DNA of 5,041 nucleotides from the NCBI GenBank assembly GCA_018899795.1, contig JAHIHJ010000011.1, positions 1-5,041 of the forward strand, given 5' to 3'. Positions 1-5,041 of this stretch are shown piece by piece. Each line of letters begins with the position of its first letter. Positions within the stretch are counted from its first letter, which is position 1. Made by a program: the position numbers and the translations under genes. Origin of the DNA: Methanobacteriota archaeon (GTDB lineage Archaea; Halobacteriota; Methanosarcinia; Methanosarcinales; Methanoperedenaceae). The notes beneath the pieces were generated by a model that saw nothing but the letters and a program-made list of their open reading frames with translations, was not told the origin of the DNA and ran no database searches.

Positions 1-204
1 GCGGATCCCTTATCTTCCATAAAAGCCCTTGAGAACGCACTTCCTGCATTGAAAAAAGGCGGCATGCTCATGCAGGTGCTGAAACTGCCGAAAAAAAAGG
101 ATAGGGAACCTATACTGAAGATGCTTTCGTCCCTCGGTCTTACTATCATTGACGTTCTTGAGCCTGAGAAAAAAGAAGCATATGTCATAGCGAGGAAACT
201 GTAA
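1..204 (+). CDS. C-terminal end of a probable class I SAM-dependent methyltransferase (5' end outside window)
   Basis: The frame is open from base 1 to a TAA at 202-204, giving about 67 residues. The visible order is a helix ([13 protein letters not shown]), a hydrophobic strand (MLMQVLKLP), a second helix (about [13 protein letters not shown]) and a final strand pair ending in AYVIARKL. A helix closed by 'LKKGG' and followed by strand-helix-strand is how the last part of Rossmann-fold methyltransferases usually looks. The SAM-binding loop and catalytic motifs would lie upstream and cannot be checked, so the substrate is unknown. An RNA methyltransferase is only a guess from the neighbour. 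The stop overlaps the dph2 start by one base (TAATG), suggesting one operon with translational coupling. Other Rossmann enzymes are possible. Confidence 0.6.
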   Translation, partial: ADPLSSIKALENALPALKKGGMLMQVLKLPKKKDREPILKMLSSLGLTIIDVLEPEKKEAYVIARKL

Positions 205-1181
205 TGGAACAATTCGATCTTGATGTGGAACGCGTGATCGGCATCATAAAGAACAGGAAGTGCAGAACAGTGGGTCTCCAGTTCCCTGAAGGATTGAAAC
301 GACGGGCGCCGGGTATTGCAGGGGACATCGAAGAAAAAACAGGGGCGCTTGTTATTATTTCAGGCAACCCGTGCTTTGGTGCATGCGATATCGATACAGT
401 TCTTGCGGGCAGGGTCGATGTGCTGTTCCATTTCGGGCATGCAGGAATGGGAAAGCTCGACAATGTGGTCTTTATTGAAGCGCGCTCGAACATAGACGTG
501 GTCCCTGTGGTCAGGAAAGCACTTGCGCTCCTGAAAACCGATAGGATAGGTTTGATAACGACAGTCCAGCATGTTCATAAGCTGGATGATGCATGCGCCG
601 TCCTAAGAGAACACGGGGAAAAATGCGTTGTCGGAACCGGGGACGGGAGAGTCGCGTATCCAGGTCAGGTTCTGGGATGCAATTTTACTTCGGCGCGGGT
701 CGATTGTGAGGAAATACTCTATATCGGAAGCGGGATCTTCCACCCGCTCGGGGTTGCGATAGCTACAGGAAAAAGGGTGATCGCGGCAGACCCATATCTT
801 GACCGGGCTGTCGAAGTTGCTCCTGAGAAGTTCCTGCGTAAGCGTGGCGGATATATCGCAAGAGCTATGGACGCAGCGGTTTTCGGGATCATCGTTTCAA
901 CTAAGAGCGGGCAGAACAGGATGGAACTTGCCATGCGGCTAAAAGAGATGGCTGAAAAGCATGGTAAGAAGGGTTTTATCATTGAGATGGAACTTGTAAC
1001 GCCGGAGCAACTTCTGGCGTTTCAGGCTGATGCTTATGTGAACACCGCATGCCCCCGGATAACCATAGACGATGCGCAAAGGTTCCATGCGCCTGTGCTT
1101 ACGCCGCATGAGTTTGAAAGCGCGCTCGGGGAGAGGGGATGCGAAAAAATAGAGATGGATGAGATATTTCAGGATCAATGA
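204..1181 (+). CDS. dph2: Dph2, 2-(3-amino-3-carboxypropyl)histidine synthase (diphthamide biosynthesis step 1)
   Basis: A cytoplasmic 4Fe-4S enzyme that cleaves SAM in a non-canonical radical manner. It transfers the 3-amino-3-carboxypropyl group to a histidine of elongation factor aEF2. Archaeal Dph2 is known to work as a homodimer. The 325 residues fit the single-subunit archaeal form. The three cluster cysteines, one from each repeated domain, are visible as C61 (in GACD), C159 (in VLGCN) and C283 (in NTACPR). They match by position and context the C59/C163/C287 set of the Pyrococcus enzyme as I recall it. C57 is an extra cysteine just before C61. Other family segments are QFPEGL (26-31), GSGIFHPLG (175-183) and DPY (196-198). 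The ATG at 204 overlaps the upstream stop and follows GAGG at 192-195 with 8 bases spacing, which supports this start. No separate promoter is evident, so expression probably comes from upstream. Confidence 0.95.
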   Translation: MEQFDLDVERVIGIIKNRKCRTVGLQFPEGLKRRAPGIAGDIEEKTGALVIISGNPCFGACDIDTVLAGRVDVLFHFGHAGMGKLDNVVFIEARSNIDVVPVVRKALALLKTDRIGLITTVQHVHKLDDACAVLREHGEKCVVGTGDGRVAYPGQVLGCNFTSARVDCEEILYIGSGIFHPLGVAIATGKRVIAADPYLDRAVEVAPEKFLRKRGGYIARAMDAAVFGIIVSTKSGQNRMELAMRLKEMAEKHGKKGFIIEMELVTPEQLLAFQADAYVNTACPRITIDDAQRFHAPVLTPHEFESALGERGCEKIEMDEIFQDQ

Positions 1182-1198
1182 AATTAGCGGTATGCGAA

Positions 1199-1214
1199 CT
1201 AGTGTCCTGTCAAG
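1199..1214 (+). repeat. Left terminal inverted repeat
   Basis: CTAGTGTCCTGTCAAG. It matches the reverse complement of 1728-1743 at 15 of 16 positions, with C instead of T at position 9. A further TTGTCAA motif follows at 1221-1227. The right end also shows TGTCAA a few bases inside its repeat, so the terminal motif may be partly iterated. Confidence 0.8.
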
Positions 1215-1292
1215 GCTAAATTGTCAAATGATATTGAGATAATTATAGTTTTCCGCAAATCAAAAAAAACATGATATATTGTTATGGACGCG

Positions 1293-1304
1293 GCGCAATT
1301 GCGC
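1293..1304. repeat. Perfect 12-bp palindrome
   Basis: GCGCAATTGCGC is a perfect dyad inside the element, GC-rich against an AT-rich surround and followed by a second dyad, GCATGC (1305-1310). It could be a protein-binding site or the tip of a small cruciform. Neither has direct support. Confidence 0.4.
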
Positions 1305-1344
1305 GCATGCAGGAATTATTATATTCAGCTTTTGAAAAATTTAG

Positions 1345-1382
1345 CCGCAGATGAACGCAGATAAACGCAGATTTAATGCTAC
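1345..1382 (+). repeat. Left copy of internal 10-bp-unit repeat
   Basis: Three near-tandem 10-base units begin at 1346: CGCAGATGAA, CGCAGATAAA and CGCAGATTTA, followed by ATGCTAC. The segment 1345-1374 pairs with 1549-1578 as an inverted repeat, 28 of 30 positions. The 13 bases GATTTAATGCTAC (1370-1382) recur in direct orientation at 1536-1548. From memory, CGCAGAT(A/G)AA repeats are dispersed in many bacterial and archaeal genomes; this was not checked. Confidence 0.85.
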
Positions 1383-1441
1383 GGTTTTTGAAAAACTATT
1401 GCAATCTGTCTATCCTCTATAATAATAACACTAAAACCATA

Positions 1442-1458
1442 AAATCCCACGCGCCGAT
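1442..1458 (+). repeat. Short direct repeat, copy 1 (partner at 1508-1524)
   Basis: AAATCCCACGCGCCGAT here and AAATCCCACGAACCGAT at 1508-1524 match at 15 of 17 positions, 66 bases apart, both between the arms of the internal inverted repeat. With the duplicated GATTTAATGCTAC this suggests that the element interior grew by local duplication. No function is apparent. Confidence 0.6.
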
Positions 1459-1535
1459 ATATTGCAGAAGCAACCACACATGAAAAACTCAGAAAAAGAG
1501 GAGTGCTAAATCCCACGAACCGATGAGATGCGCTG

Positions 1536-1578
1536 GATTTAATGCTACAAATCTGCGTTCATCTGCGTTTATCTGCGG
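1536..1578 (-). repeat. Right, inverted copy of internal 10-bp-unit repeat
   Basis: This copy consists of GATTTAATGCTAC (1536-1548, direct copy of 1370-1382) followed by a 30-base block (1549-1578). That block is the inverse of 1345-1374 except for two A/G changes, which exchange the order of the GATGAA and GATAAA units. The two arms are separated by 174 bases, so a long stem with a large loop is possible in RNA or single-stranded DNA. Confidence 0.85.
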
Positions 1579-1727
1579 TTCGTTTTCTTCAGACCCCATA
1601 ACAATCAAAAGAATCTTTTTCCTGAGCTACCATTGTATTTTCTCCAGGAAACACAAATCTTCATTTTTCGGAAGTTTGGCGGAAGACTATAGATCCTTTT
1701 ATCTCGATTATTTGTTGCTAATTGACA

Positions 1728-1743
1728 CTTGACAAGACACTAG
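1728..1743 (-). repeat. Right terminal inverted repeat
   Basis: Read on the minus strand this is CTAGTGTCTTGTCAAG, the partner of 1199-1214 with 15 of 16 matches. Its outer CTA (1740-1742) is the reverse complement of the TAG stop codon of the helicase gene, so the element edge and the gene end share bases. Confidence 0.8.
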
Positions 1744-2933
1744 CGCAACCGCCGCCTGTTATTATGCTGCACTCTTCTCAGATTGGGCTTATTCATCCTT
1801 CCTTCCGGCATTCTTGCCGCGACCTTCTCGAAAAAAGGCAGATCCTCTTCCATTATCTCCACATTATTTTCCTTCATTACCTGTGAAAAATTATCATAGT
1901 CCTTGTTGGACAGGATATTTATCGCCTTGCCTTCCGCCCCAGCCCTTGCAGTCCTTCCGATCCTGTGGATATACTGCTTGCTTTCCCGGGGAATATCGTA
2001 ATTGTAGACATGTGAAACATCCTGGATATCAAGTCCCCTTGCAGCGACATCTGTGCATACAAGGATGCAGGCTTTGCCTGAATGGAAGTTCTCCATGACG
2101 TTGTTCCTTTTACCCTGGGGTAATCCGCCATGAATTGCCATGGCATCTATATTTGCGAATCTCAGGTTCTTTGCGACTTTGTCGGTATTTCTTTTGGTAT
2201 TGCAGAAAACCATTACAAGATTTGATTTCTCATTCTTCAGAAGATGCACAAGTAAAGAGAATTTCAAATCCTCTCCAACATCATAATAGGTCTGGTGCAG
2301 TTTTTTCGGGTCAACAAAAGATGTAACCGATACCTGAAGCGGGTTTTTCATGTGGTTGCGGGAAAGACGGACAACATCTTTCGTGATAGTTGCAGAGAAC
2401 AGAAGAGTTTGCCGCTCCTGCGGGACTTTCCTGATTATTTTCTCTACATCGTCCTTGAATCCCATATCGAACATACGGTCTGCTTCATCAAGAACAAGGG
2501 TTTTTACCCTGCCCAATCTGATGGTATTCCTTGCGATGTGGTCAAGTATCCTGCCTGGTGTTCCCACCACGACATCCGCTGTCCGTAATCCCTGTATCTG
2601 CGGATTGATACCTACGCCGCCGTAGACCGCAATAATTCCACGGGGTCTGTACTTAGAGAATTTCGATAAAGCCTTTGCTACCTGCTCAGCCAGTTCTCTT
2701 GTGGGAACAAGGACCAGAGCCTGAAGCCCTTTTCCTTTTTCCGAACTCTGTATTATGCCGGTCGCAAATGCAAGGGTCTTTCCTGAACCCGTAGCGGACC
2801 CTGCTATGACATCTTTGCCTGCAAGGATCAGAGGAATTGACTTTTCCTGTATTTCGCTGGGGGTCTCGAATTTTTCATCATATAGTGATTTCAAAACAGG
2901 TTCACTAACACCCAAATTTTTAAAACATTCCAT
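1740..2933 (-). CDS. DEAD-box ATP-dependent RNA helicase
   Basis: An ATP-dependent RNA remodelling enzyme of the two-RecA-domain DEAD-box family (CshA/DeaD/RhlE-like core). Such enzymes unwind short duplexes in ribosome assembly, RNA decay or cold adaptation. All motifs are present: Q motif with F4 and Q29, motif I SATGSGKT (46-53), Ia PTREL (77-81), GG (105-106), Ib TPGR (125-128), II DEAD (149-152), III SAT (180-182), IV MVFCNT (241-246), V ARGLD (298-302) and VI HRIGRTARAG (323-332). At 397 residues it is a minimal helicase with a short basic tail (NNRRRLR) that may add RNA affinity. The start is supported by AGGA at 2939-2942, 5 bases before ATG. The TAG stop lies in the right edge of the repeat element. 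It appears to be transcribed separately from fpoO, given the 257-bp gap with a terminator-like hairpin and TATA boxes. The exact RNA target cannot be read from sequence. Confidence 0.95.
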   Translation of the reverse strand: MECFKNLGVSEPVLKSLYDEKFETPSEIQEKSIPLILAGKDVIAGSATGSGKTLAFATGIIQSSEKGKGLQALVLVPTRELAEQVAKALSKFSKYRPRGIIAVYGGVGINPQIQGLRTADVVVGTPGRILDHIARNTIRLGRVKTLVLDEADRMFDMGFKDDVEKIIRKVPQERQTLLFSATITKDVVRLSRNHMKNPLQVSVTSFVDPKKLHQTYYDVGEDLKFSLLVHLLKNEKSNLVMVFCNTKRNTDKVAKNLRFANIDAMAIHGGLPQGKRNNVMENFHSGKACILVCTDVAARGLDIQDVSHVYNYDIPRESKQYIHRIGRTARAGAEGKAINILSNKDYDNFSQVMKENNVEIMEEDLPFFEKVAARMPEGRMNKPNLRRVQHNNRRRLR

Positions 2934-3014
2934 AATTTTCCTGAAAAAGCGTAATGCTGATTCTTATTATCCTCGTTAATTCATATTTAGAACAATTAAG
3001 AGCTATAAACACAA

Positions 3015-3025
3015 CTTTATAAAAG
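3015..3025 (-). promoter_or_regulatory. Putative archaeal TATA box for the helicase gene
   Basis: On the minus strand this reads CTTTTATAAAG, close to the archaeal box A (TTTATAAA-like), with an A-rich stretch (TCTAAA) just upstream that could be a BRE. Initiation about 25 bases downstream would give a leader of roughly 60 bases before the ATG at 2933. A second candidate, AGTATAAAAGG at 3078-3088 on the same strand, would give a leader of about 120 bases. Long leaders are known for some archaeal cold-responsive helicase genes. Both are pattern matches only, in AT-rich DNA. Confidence 0.45.
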
Positions 3026-3104
3026 TTTAGATTACTTTACCACTTAATAGTTGTTAGTCCCTGTTAATAACGGGCGTCCTTTTATACTTTTGCCTGTTTT
3101 ATCT

Positions 3105-3140
3105 GAAAAAGAGGTATGGTTATCTCTGTCTGATAACCAT
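3105..3140 (-). terminator. Hairpin plus T-tract downstream of fpoO
   Basis: A perfect 9-bp inverted repeat, ATGGTTATC (3116-3124) and GATAACCAT (3132-3140), encloses a 7-base loop. On the minus strand, the direction of fpoO, the stem is followed after about 5 bases by TTTTT (3110-3106). That is the layout of an intrinsic terminator, about 50 bases after the fpoO stop. Archaeal termination depends mainly on the T-tract, so the stem may instead stabilise the 3' end of the fpo mRNA or serve as an operator for the helicase promoter. Confidence 0.5.
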
Positions 3141-3170
3141 TTATTCATAATTTCTGTTATTGTATTGTTT

Positions 3171-3197
3171 TCAGTGAAATCAGTGAAAATTCAGTGG
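3171..3197 (-). repeat. Short tandem repeat across the fpoO stop codon
   Basis: TCAGTGAAA occurs twice in tandem (3171-3179 and 3180-3188), and TCAGTG recurs at 3191-3196, where TCA is the reverse complement of the fpoO TGA stop. In gene orientation the 3' end therefore reads CACTGA three times at intervals of 9-11 bases. It probably reflects replication slippage at the gene end. Confidence 0.5.
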
Positions 3198-3541
3198 TGA
3201 TGCACTTCTTGCTTATCAGCTTCCCGCCTTTTCTTGGTATCCTTGCATGCCTCAAAACAGCTCTCGCACAGGGCTTTATTGACCTCCCTGTGATAGGGCT
3301 CCTGGAAGATGGGTACGTTGACCTTTACCTGGAATAATGCCACTTTCTTTATACCGCACAGGTCGCATTTCTTCGCATCCGATGGTACCCTGTTCAGGTT
3401 GGCCTGAAGACAGAGGTCAAGACATTCTTCATTAATACCGCGCCACGTGCCTGTGGGATACGCAGCCCTGACAGAGGGGGCATTCACTTTCACAGGACAA
3501 AGTGTGGGTCTTGCCACACCGCAAAGTTCACAATCTGCCAT
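3191..3541 (-). CDS. fpoO: FpoO, accessory Cys-rich subunit of F420H2 dehydrogenase
   Basis: This is the last gene of the fpo operon in Methanosarcinales. The protein belongs to the F420H2:methanophenazine oxidoreductase and has no bacterial complex I counterpart; its precise role is not settled. Here it has 116 residues, is soluble (no membrane segment) and has ten cysteines. Two halves offset by exactly 55 residues share CxLCG, VKVNxP and the cysteine positions: C4/C7/C40/C44 in the first half and C59/C62/C95/C99 in the second. C15 and C92 are extra. Four ligands per half suggest two metal sites, iron-sulfur or zinc; the sequence does not say which. The basic, charged tail ends in three histidines. 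The ATG lies one base after the fpoN stop and follows AGGAG at 3551-3555 with 9 bases spacing, so translation is coupled to fpoN. The name rests on recognised sequence character plus position behind fpoN. Confidence 0.88.
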   Translation of the reverse strand: MADCELCGVARPTLCPVKVNAPSVRAAYPTGTWRGINEECLDLCLQANLNRVPSDAKKCDLCGIKKVALFQVKVNVPIFQEPYHREVNKALCESCFEACKDTKKRREADKQEVHHH

Positions 3542-3542
3542 T

Positions 3543-5018
3543 TTATATCACTCCTAAAACAGCTGCAGCATCCATTGCCATTTTAATGACAGGCTCAGGA
3601 TACAGCCCTATACCTATTGTTCCGATCACTGCCAGCAGGAGAGCTACCACATAGGGCAGAGGCTCATGTATCCTTTCACCTACTGGGGGCAGCACATACA
3701 TGTACCTTATCACGCGCGCATAATAGTAGATGGAAAGAGCGCTGTTCAGTATCGCTATTATCACGATCACGAGCAGCCATGTGCCCCATGCTGTGCTTGA
3801 CGCGATCACAGCCTCGACCGTGACAGAATAGAACAGCACGAACTTGCCGATGAAACCAGCTGACGGGGGAATGCCAGCCAGAGCGAGGAAGAACACGAAC
3901 AGGGATAACGCGGTTATTGGCGCGCGCTTCCCCAGCCCTGCGAAGTGGGAAATGTCGTCAGTGTTCTTTGCGTTCTTATTATCAGACAGCACCATGTAGC
4001 CGACCACTGCCACTGCAATGAACGCCCCGGCTTTCATAAGCGCATGACCAAGGGCAAGAAGCACGCCACCGGCAATGGACATCTGTGTCATGACCACGAA
4101 TGCAAGCGCTATGTAGCCTGCCTGGGCTATGGATGAATACGCAAGCATCCTCTTGATGCTCTTCTGGGAGATCGCTACAATGTTGCCGTATGTCATCGTA
4201 ATAACTGCCAGGATTGCGAACACTATCTGGATGTCACCGCGGACTGCCACAAGAGCCAGCACAAGCACCCTGAAGGCTGCCACGAATCCCATCTTCTTTG
4301 AGCCTGCTGCAAGGAGAGATGAGACCACTGTAGGAGAGCCTTCGTATGTATCGGGCGCCCACATGTGGAACGGCACAAGCGCCATCTTGAAACCAAAGCC
4401 TGCAACAAGGAAGACCATGGCAAGTATATCAAGACCTGTAACAGAGCTTGTCTTGAAGAACGCAAGTATCTCCGGGATATTCGTGCTGCCTGAAACACCG
4501 TATACCAGCGACATACCAAAAAGCATCAGCGCTGATGAGACAGAACCTATTATGAAATACTTTAATGCCGCTTCCAGAGATGAGGGGTTCTTTTTCTCAA
4601 AGCCTGCAAGAACATACGTTGCCATGCTGGCAAGTTCGAACCCTACGAACAGGGACAGCAGGTCATTCGCTGATGCTACCACCATCATGCCGACCGTGGC
4701 AAGGAGGATGAGTGCATAATACTCGTCCTGGTTCCGGTTGTCCTTGAAATATTGTATAGAGGCGATCACTGCAAGTAGCGAGACCACTAAGAATATTATC
4801 TTGAATATCTGCGAAAGCGGATCGACCACAATGGCATTGTAGAAGAAAGTTGCTCCCCCCCTGGTGCCGATGGTCAATAGAAGAGATGCGGCAAGTCCTG
4901 CTGCCGAGATGTATCCCAATATATTCTTTGACCTGTCGCTTACCAGAAGACCGATCAATATGACTGCCAGTGCCAGTACCGTTAACAGTATCTCTGGCGC
5001 AAGTAAAACATAACTCAT
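3543..5018 (-). CDS. fpoN: FpoN, antiporter-like proton-pumping subunit of F420H2 dehydrogenase
   Basis: A homologue of complex I NuoN (MrpD-like). It sits in the membrane arm of the Fpo complex, which oxidises F420H2, reduces methanophenazine and translocates protons. The 491 residues are strongly hydrophobic over most of the length, consistent with the family's usual 14 helices. Charged residues expected in the proton path are visible: E128 (VGFELASM), K211 (GFKMALVPFHMWAPDTYEG region, a family signature), K241/K242 (AGSKKMG), K329 (GHALMKAGAF) and K392 (GIPPSAGFIGKF, the broken-helix region). The loop KRMLAYSSIAQAGY (289-302) is also typical. The ATG follows AGGAGTGAT (5022-5030) and appears to overlap the stop of the upstream gene. 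fpoO follows after one base. The protein is intact, with no missing key residue. NuoN of ordinary complex I is the alternative, made less likely by the fpoO neighbour. Confidence 0.95.
   Translation of the reverse strand: MSYVLLAPEILLTVLALAVILIGLLVSDRSKNILGYISAAGLAASLLLTIGTRGGATFFYNAIVVDPLSQIFKIIFLVVSLLAVIASIQYFKDNRNQDEYYALILLATVGMMVVASANDLLSLFVGFELASMATYVLAGFEKKNPSSLEAALKYFIIGSVSSALMLFGMSLVYGVSGSTNIPEILAFFKTSSVTGLDILAMVFLVAGFGFKMALVPFHMWAPDTYEGSPTVVSSLLAAGSKKMGFVAAFRVLVLALVAVRGDIQIVFAILAVITMTYGNIVAISQKSIKRMLAYSSIAQAGYIALAFVVMTQMSIAGGVLLALGHALMKAGAFIAVAVVGYMVLSDNKNAKNTDDISHFAGLGKRAPITALSLFVFFLALAGIPPSAGFIGKFVLFYSVTVEAVIASSTAWGTWLLVIVIIAILNSALSIYYYARVIRYMYVLPPVGERIHEPLPYVVALLLAVIGTIGIGLYPEPVIKMAMDAAAVLGVI
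3547..3555 (-). promoter_or_regulatory. Ribosome binding site of fpoO, inside the fpoN coding end
   Basis: The same AGGAGTGAT string as before fpoN lies here within the last codons of fpoN (GGA GTG ATA = Gly-Val-Ile, then TAA). Its AGGAG core is 9 bases before the fpoO ATG, which fixes that start and indicates translational coupling. Confidence 0.8.
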
Positions 5019-5041
5019 ACTATCACTCCTACAAGACCAGC
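5015..5041 (-). CDS. fpoM: Last codons of the gene upstream of fpoN, probably fpoM
   Basis: In the frame starting at the window edge the minus strand reads AGLVGVIV and then TGA at 5015-5017, which overlaps the fpoN ATG as ATGA. A hydrophobic end fits a membrane subunit, and fpoM precedes fpoN in known Methanosarcina operons. A second frame would stop earlier at TAG (5029-5031). The first is favoured because FpoN itself ends in GVI encoded by the same bases in the same frame. Too little is visible for proof. Confidence 0.4.
   Translation of the reverse strand, partial: AGLVGVIV
5022..5030 (-). promoter_or_regulatory. Ribosome binding site of fpoN
   Basis: AGGAGTGAT on the minus strand is a strong match to the 16S 3' end (GGAGGTGATC complement type). 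The AGGAG core lies 7 bases before the ATG at 5018. It sits inside the probable end of the upstream coding frame. Confidence 0.75.

Larger units (their letters stand above)
1199..1743. mobile_element. MITE-like or decayed insertion element, non-coding
   Basis: This block starts 17 bases after the dph2 stop and ends on the helicase stop. Both ends carry a 16-bp inverted repeat: CTAGTGTCCTGTCAAG on the left, and CTAGTGTCTTGTCAAG when the right end is read on the minus strand. Only one base differs. CTAG at both edges is its own reverse complement, so it may be a 4-bp target duplication (element proper 1203-1739) or TA may be the duplication; the sequence cannot decide. The interior is AT-rich and holds no credible protein: the longest forward reading (1523-1732) is low-complexity and runs through repeats. 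Without a transposase, the block fits a non-autonomous element mobilised in trans, or an IS relic. IS family assignment is open: YTAR/CTAG duplications occur in IS5-type elements and TA duplications in IS630-type. Confidence 0.65.

Noticed and set aside
1384..1396. Perfect dyad GTTTTTGAAAAAC as a terminator for dph2
   Set aside because: The central spacing of one base cannot form a normal loop, it lies 200 bases past the dph2 stop, and no T-tract follows it.
1345..1578. Possible CRISPR array from the repeated CGCAGAT units
   Set aside because: The units are 10 bases, directly tandem without spacers, and the two groups are in inverse orientation. There are no regular spacers and no cas genes.
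1523..1732. Forward open frame of 69 codons inside the element
   Set aside because: It translates the 10-bp repeat (giving LRSSAFICG) and runs into the right terminal repeat. It has no ribosome site of note and no protein-like pattern, so it is a by-product of the repeats.
2295..2625. Plus-strand open frames opposite the helicase gene
   Set aside because: They are antisense shadows of a gene with every DEAD-box motif, and they contain no recognisable domain.
2934..3190. Possible tRNA or C/D box small RNA in the intergenic region
   Set aside because: No cloverleaf and no paired C (RTGATGA) and D (CTGA) boxes at proper spacing could be found on either strand.
4129..4719. Long plus-strand open frame opposite fpoN
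   Set aside because: It lies entirely antisense to fpoN, whose protein has full family signatures. The plus-strand frame is a shadow of the codon use.

Overview
The window looks like a piece of an archaeal chromosome from the Methanosarcinales or a related ANME-2 / Methanoperedens-type lineage. The strongest evidence is the pair fpoN-fpoO, two subunits of the membrane-bound F420H2 dehydrogenase. FpoO has no counterpart in bacterial complex I and is, as far as I recall, typical of this archaeal group. A single-subunit archaeal-type Dph2, TATA-like promoter elements and Shine-Dalgarno sites agree with this. The species cannot be named from the sequence alone.

Layout. Positions 1-1181 (+): the 3' end of a probable class I methyltransferase gene, overlapping by one base with dph2 (first step of diphthamide synthesis on elongation factor aEF2). 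Positions 1199-1743: a non-coding block of about 540 bp. It is bounded by 16-bp terminal inverted repeats (15/16 identical) that begin with CTAG, and it carries an internal set of inverted and direct repeats built on a 10-bp unit. It looks like a MITE-like or decayed insertion element. Positions 1740-2933 (-): a DEAD-box RNA helicase with all the canonical motifs; its stop codon lies inside the right-hand CTAG. Positions 2934-3190: an intergenic region with a hairpin plus T-tract downstream of fpoO and one or two TATA-like boxes for the helicase. Positions 3191-5041 (-): the distal end of the fpo operon, with the last codons of the upstream gene (probably fpoM), then fpoN and fpoO, all tightly packed and translationally coupled.

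How the parts fit. The fpo genes encode energy-conserving membrane electron transport: FpoN is a proton-translocating antiporter-like subunit and FpoO an accessory Cys-rich subunit. Dph2 and the helicase act in translation and RNA metabolism. dph2 and the helicase gene converge. If the element were removed with one CTAG, only 17 bases plus CTAG would separate their coding ends, so the element appears to have landed in a very small convergent gap.

Most notable observations: the MITE-like element and its nested repeats; an exact 55-residue internal duplication in FpoO that keeps four cysteines per half in register; and the reuse of one 11-base ribosome-binding string as C-terminal codons at two successive fpo junctions. 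I see no clear sign of a wholly new multi-gene system. The core genes are of known families, and the unexplained material is the repeat element.
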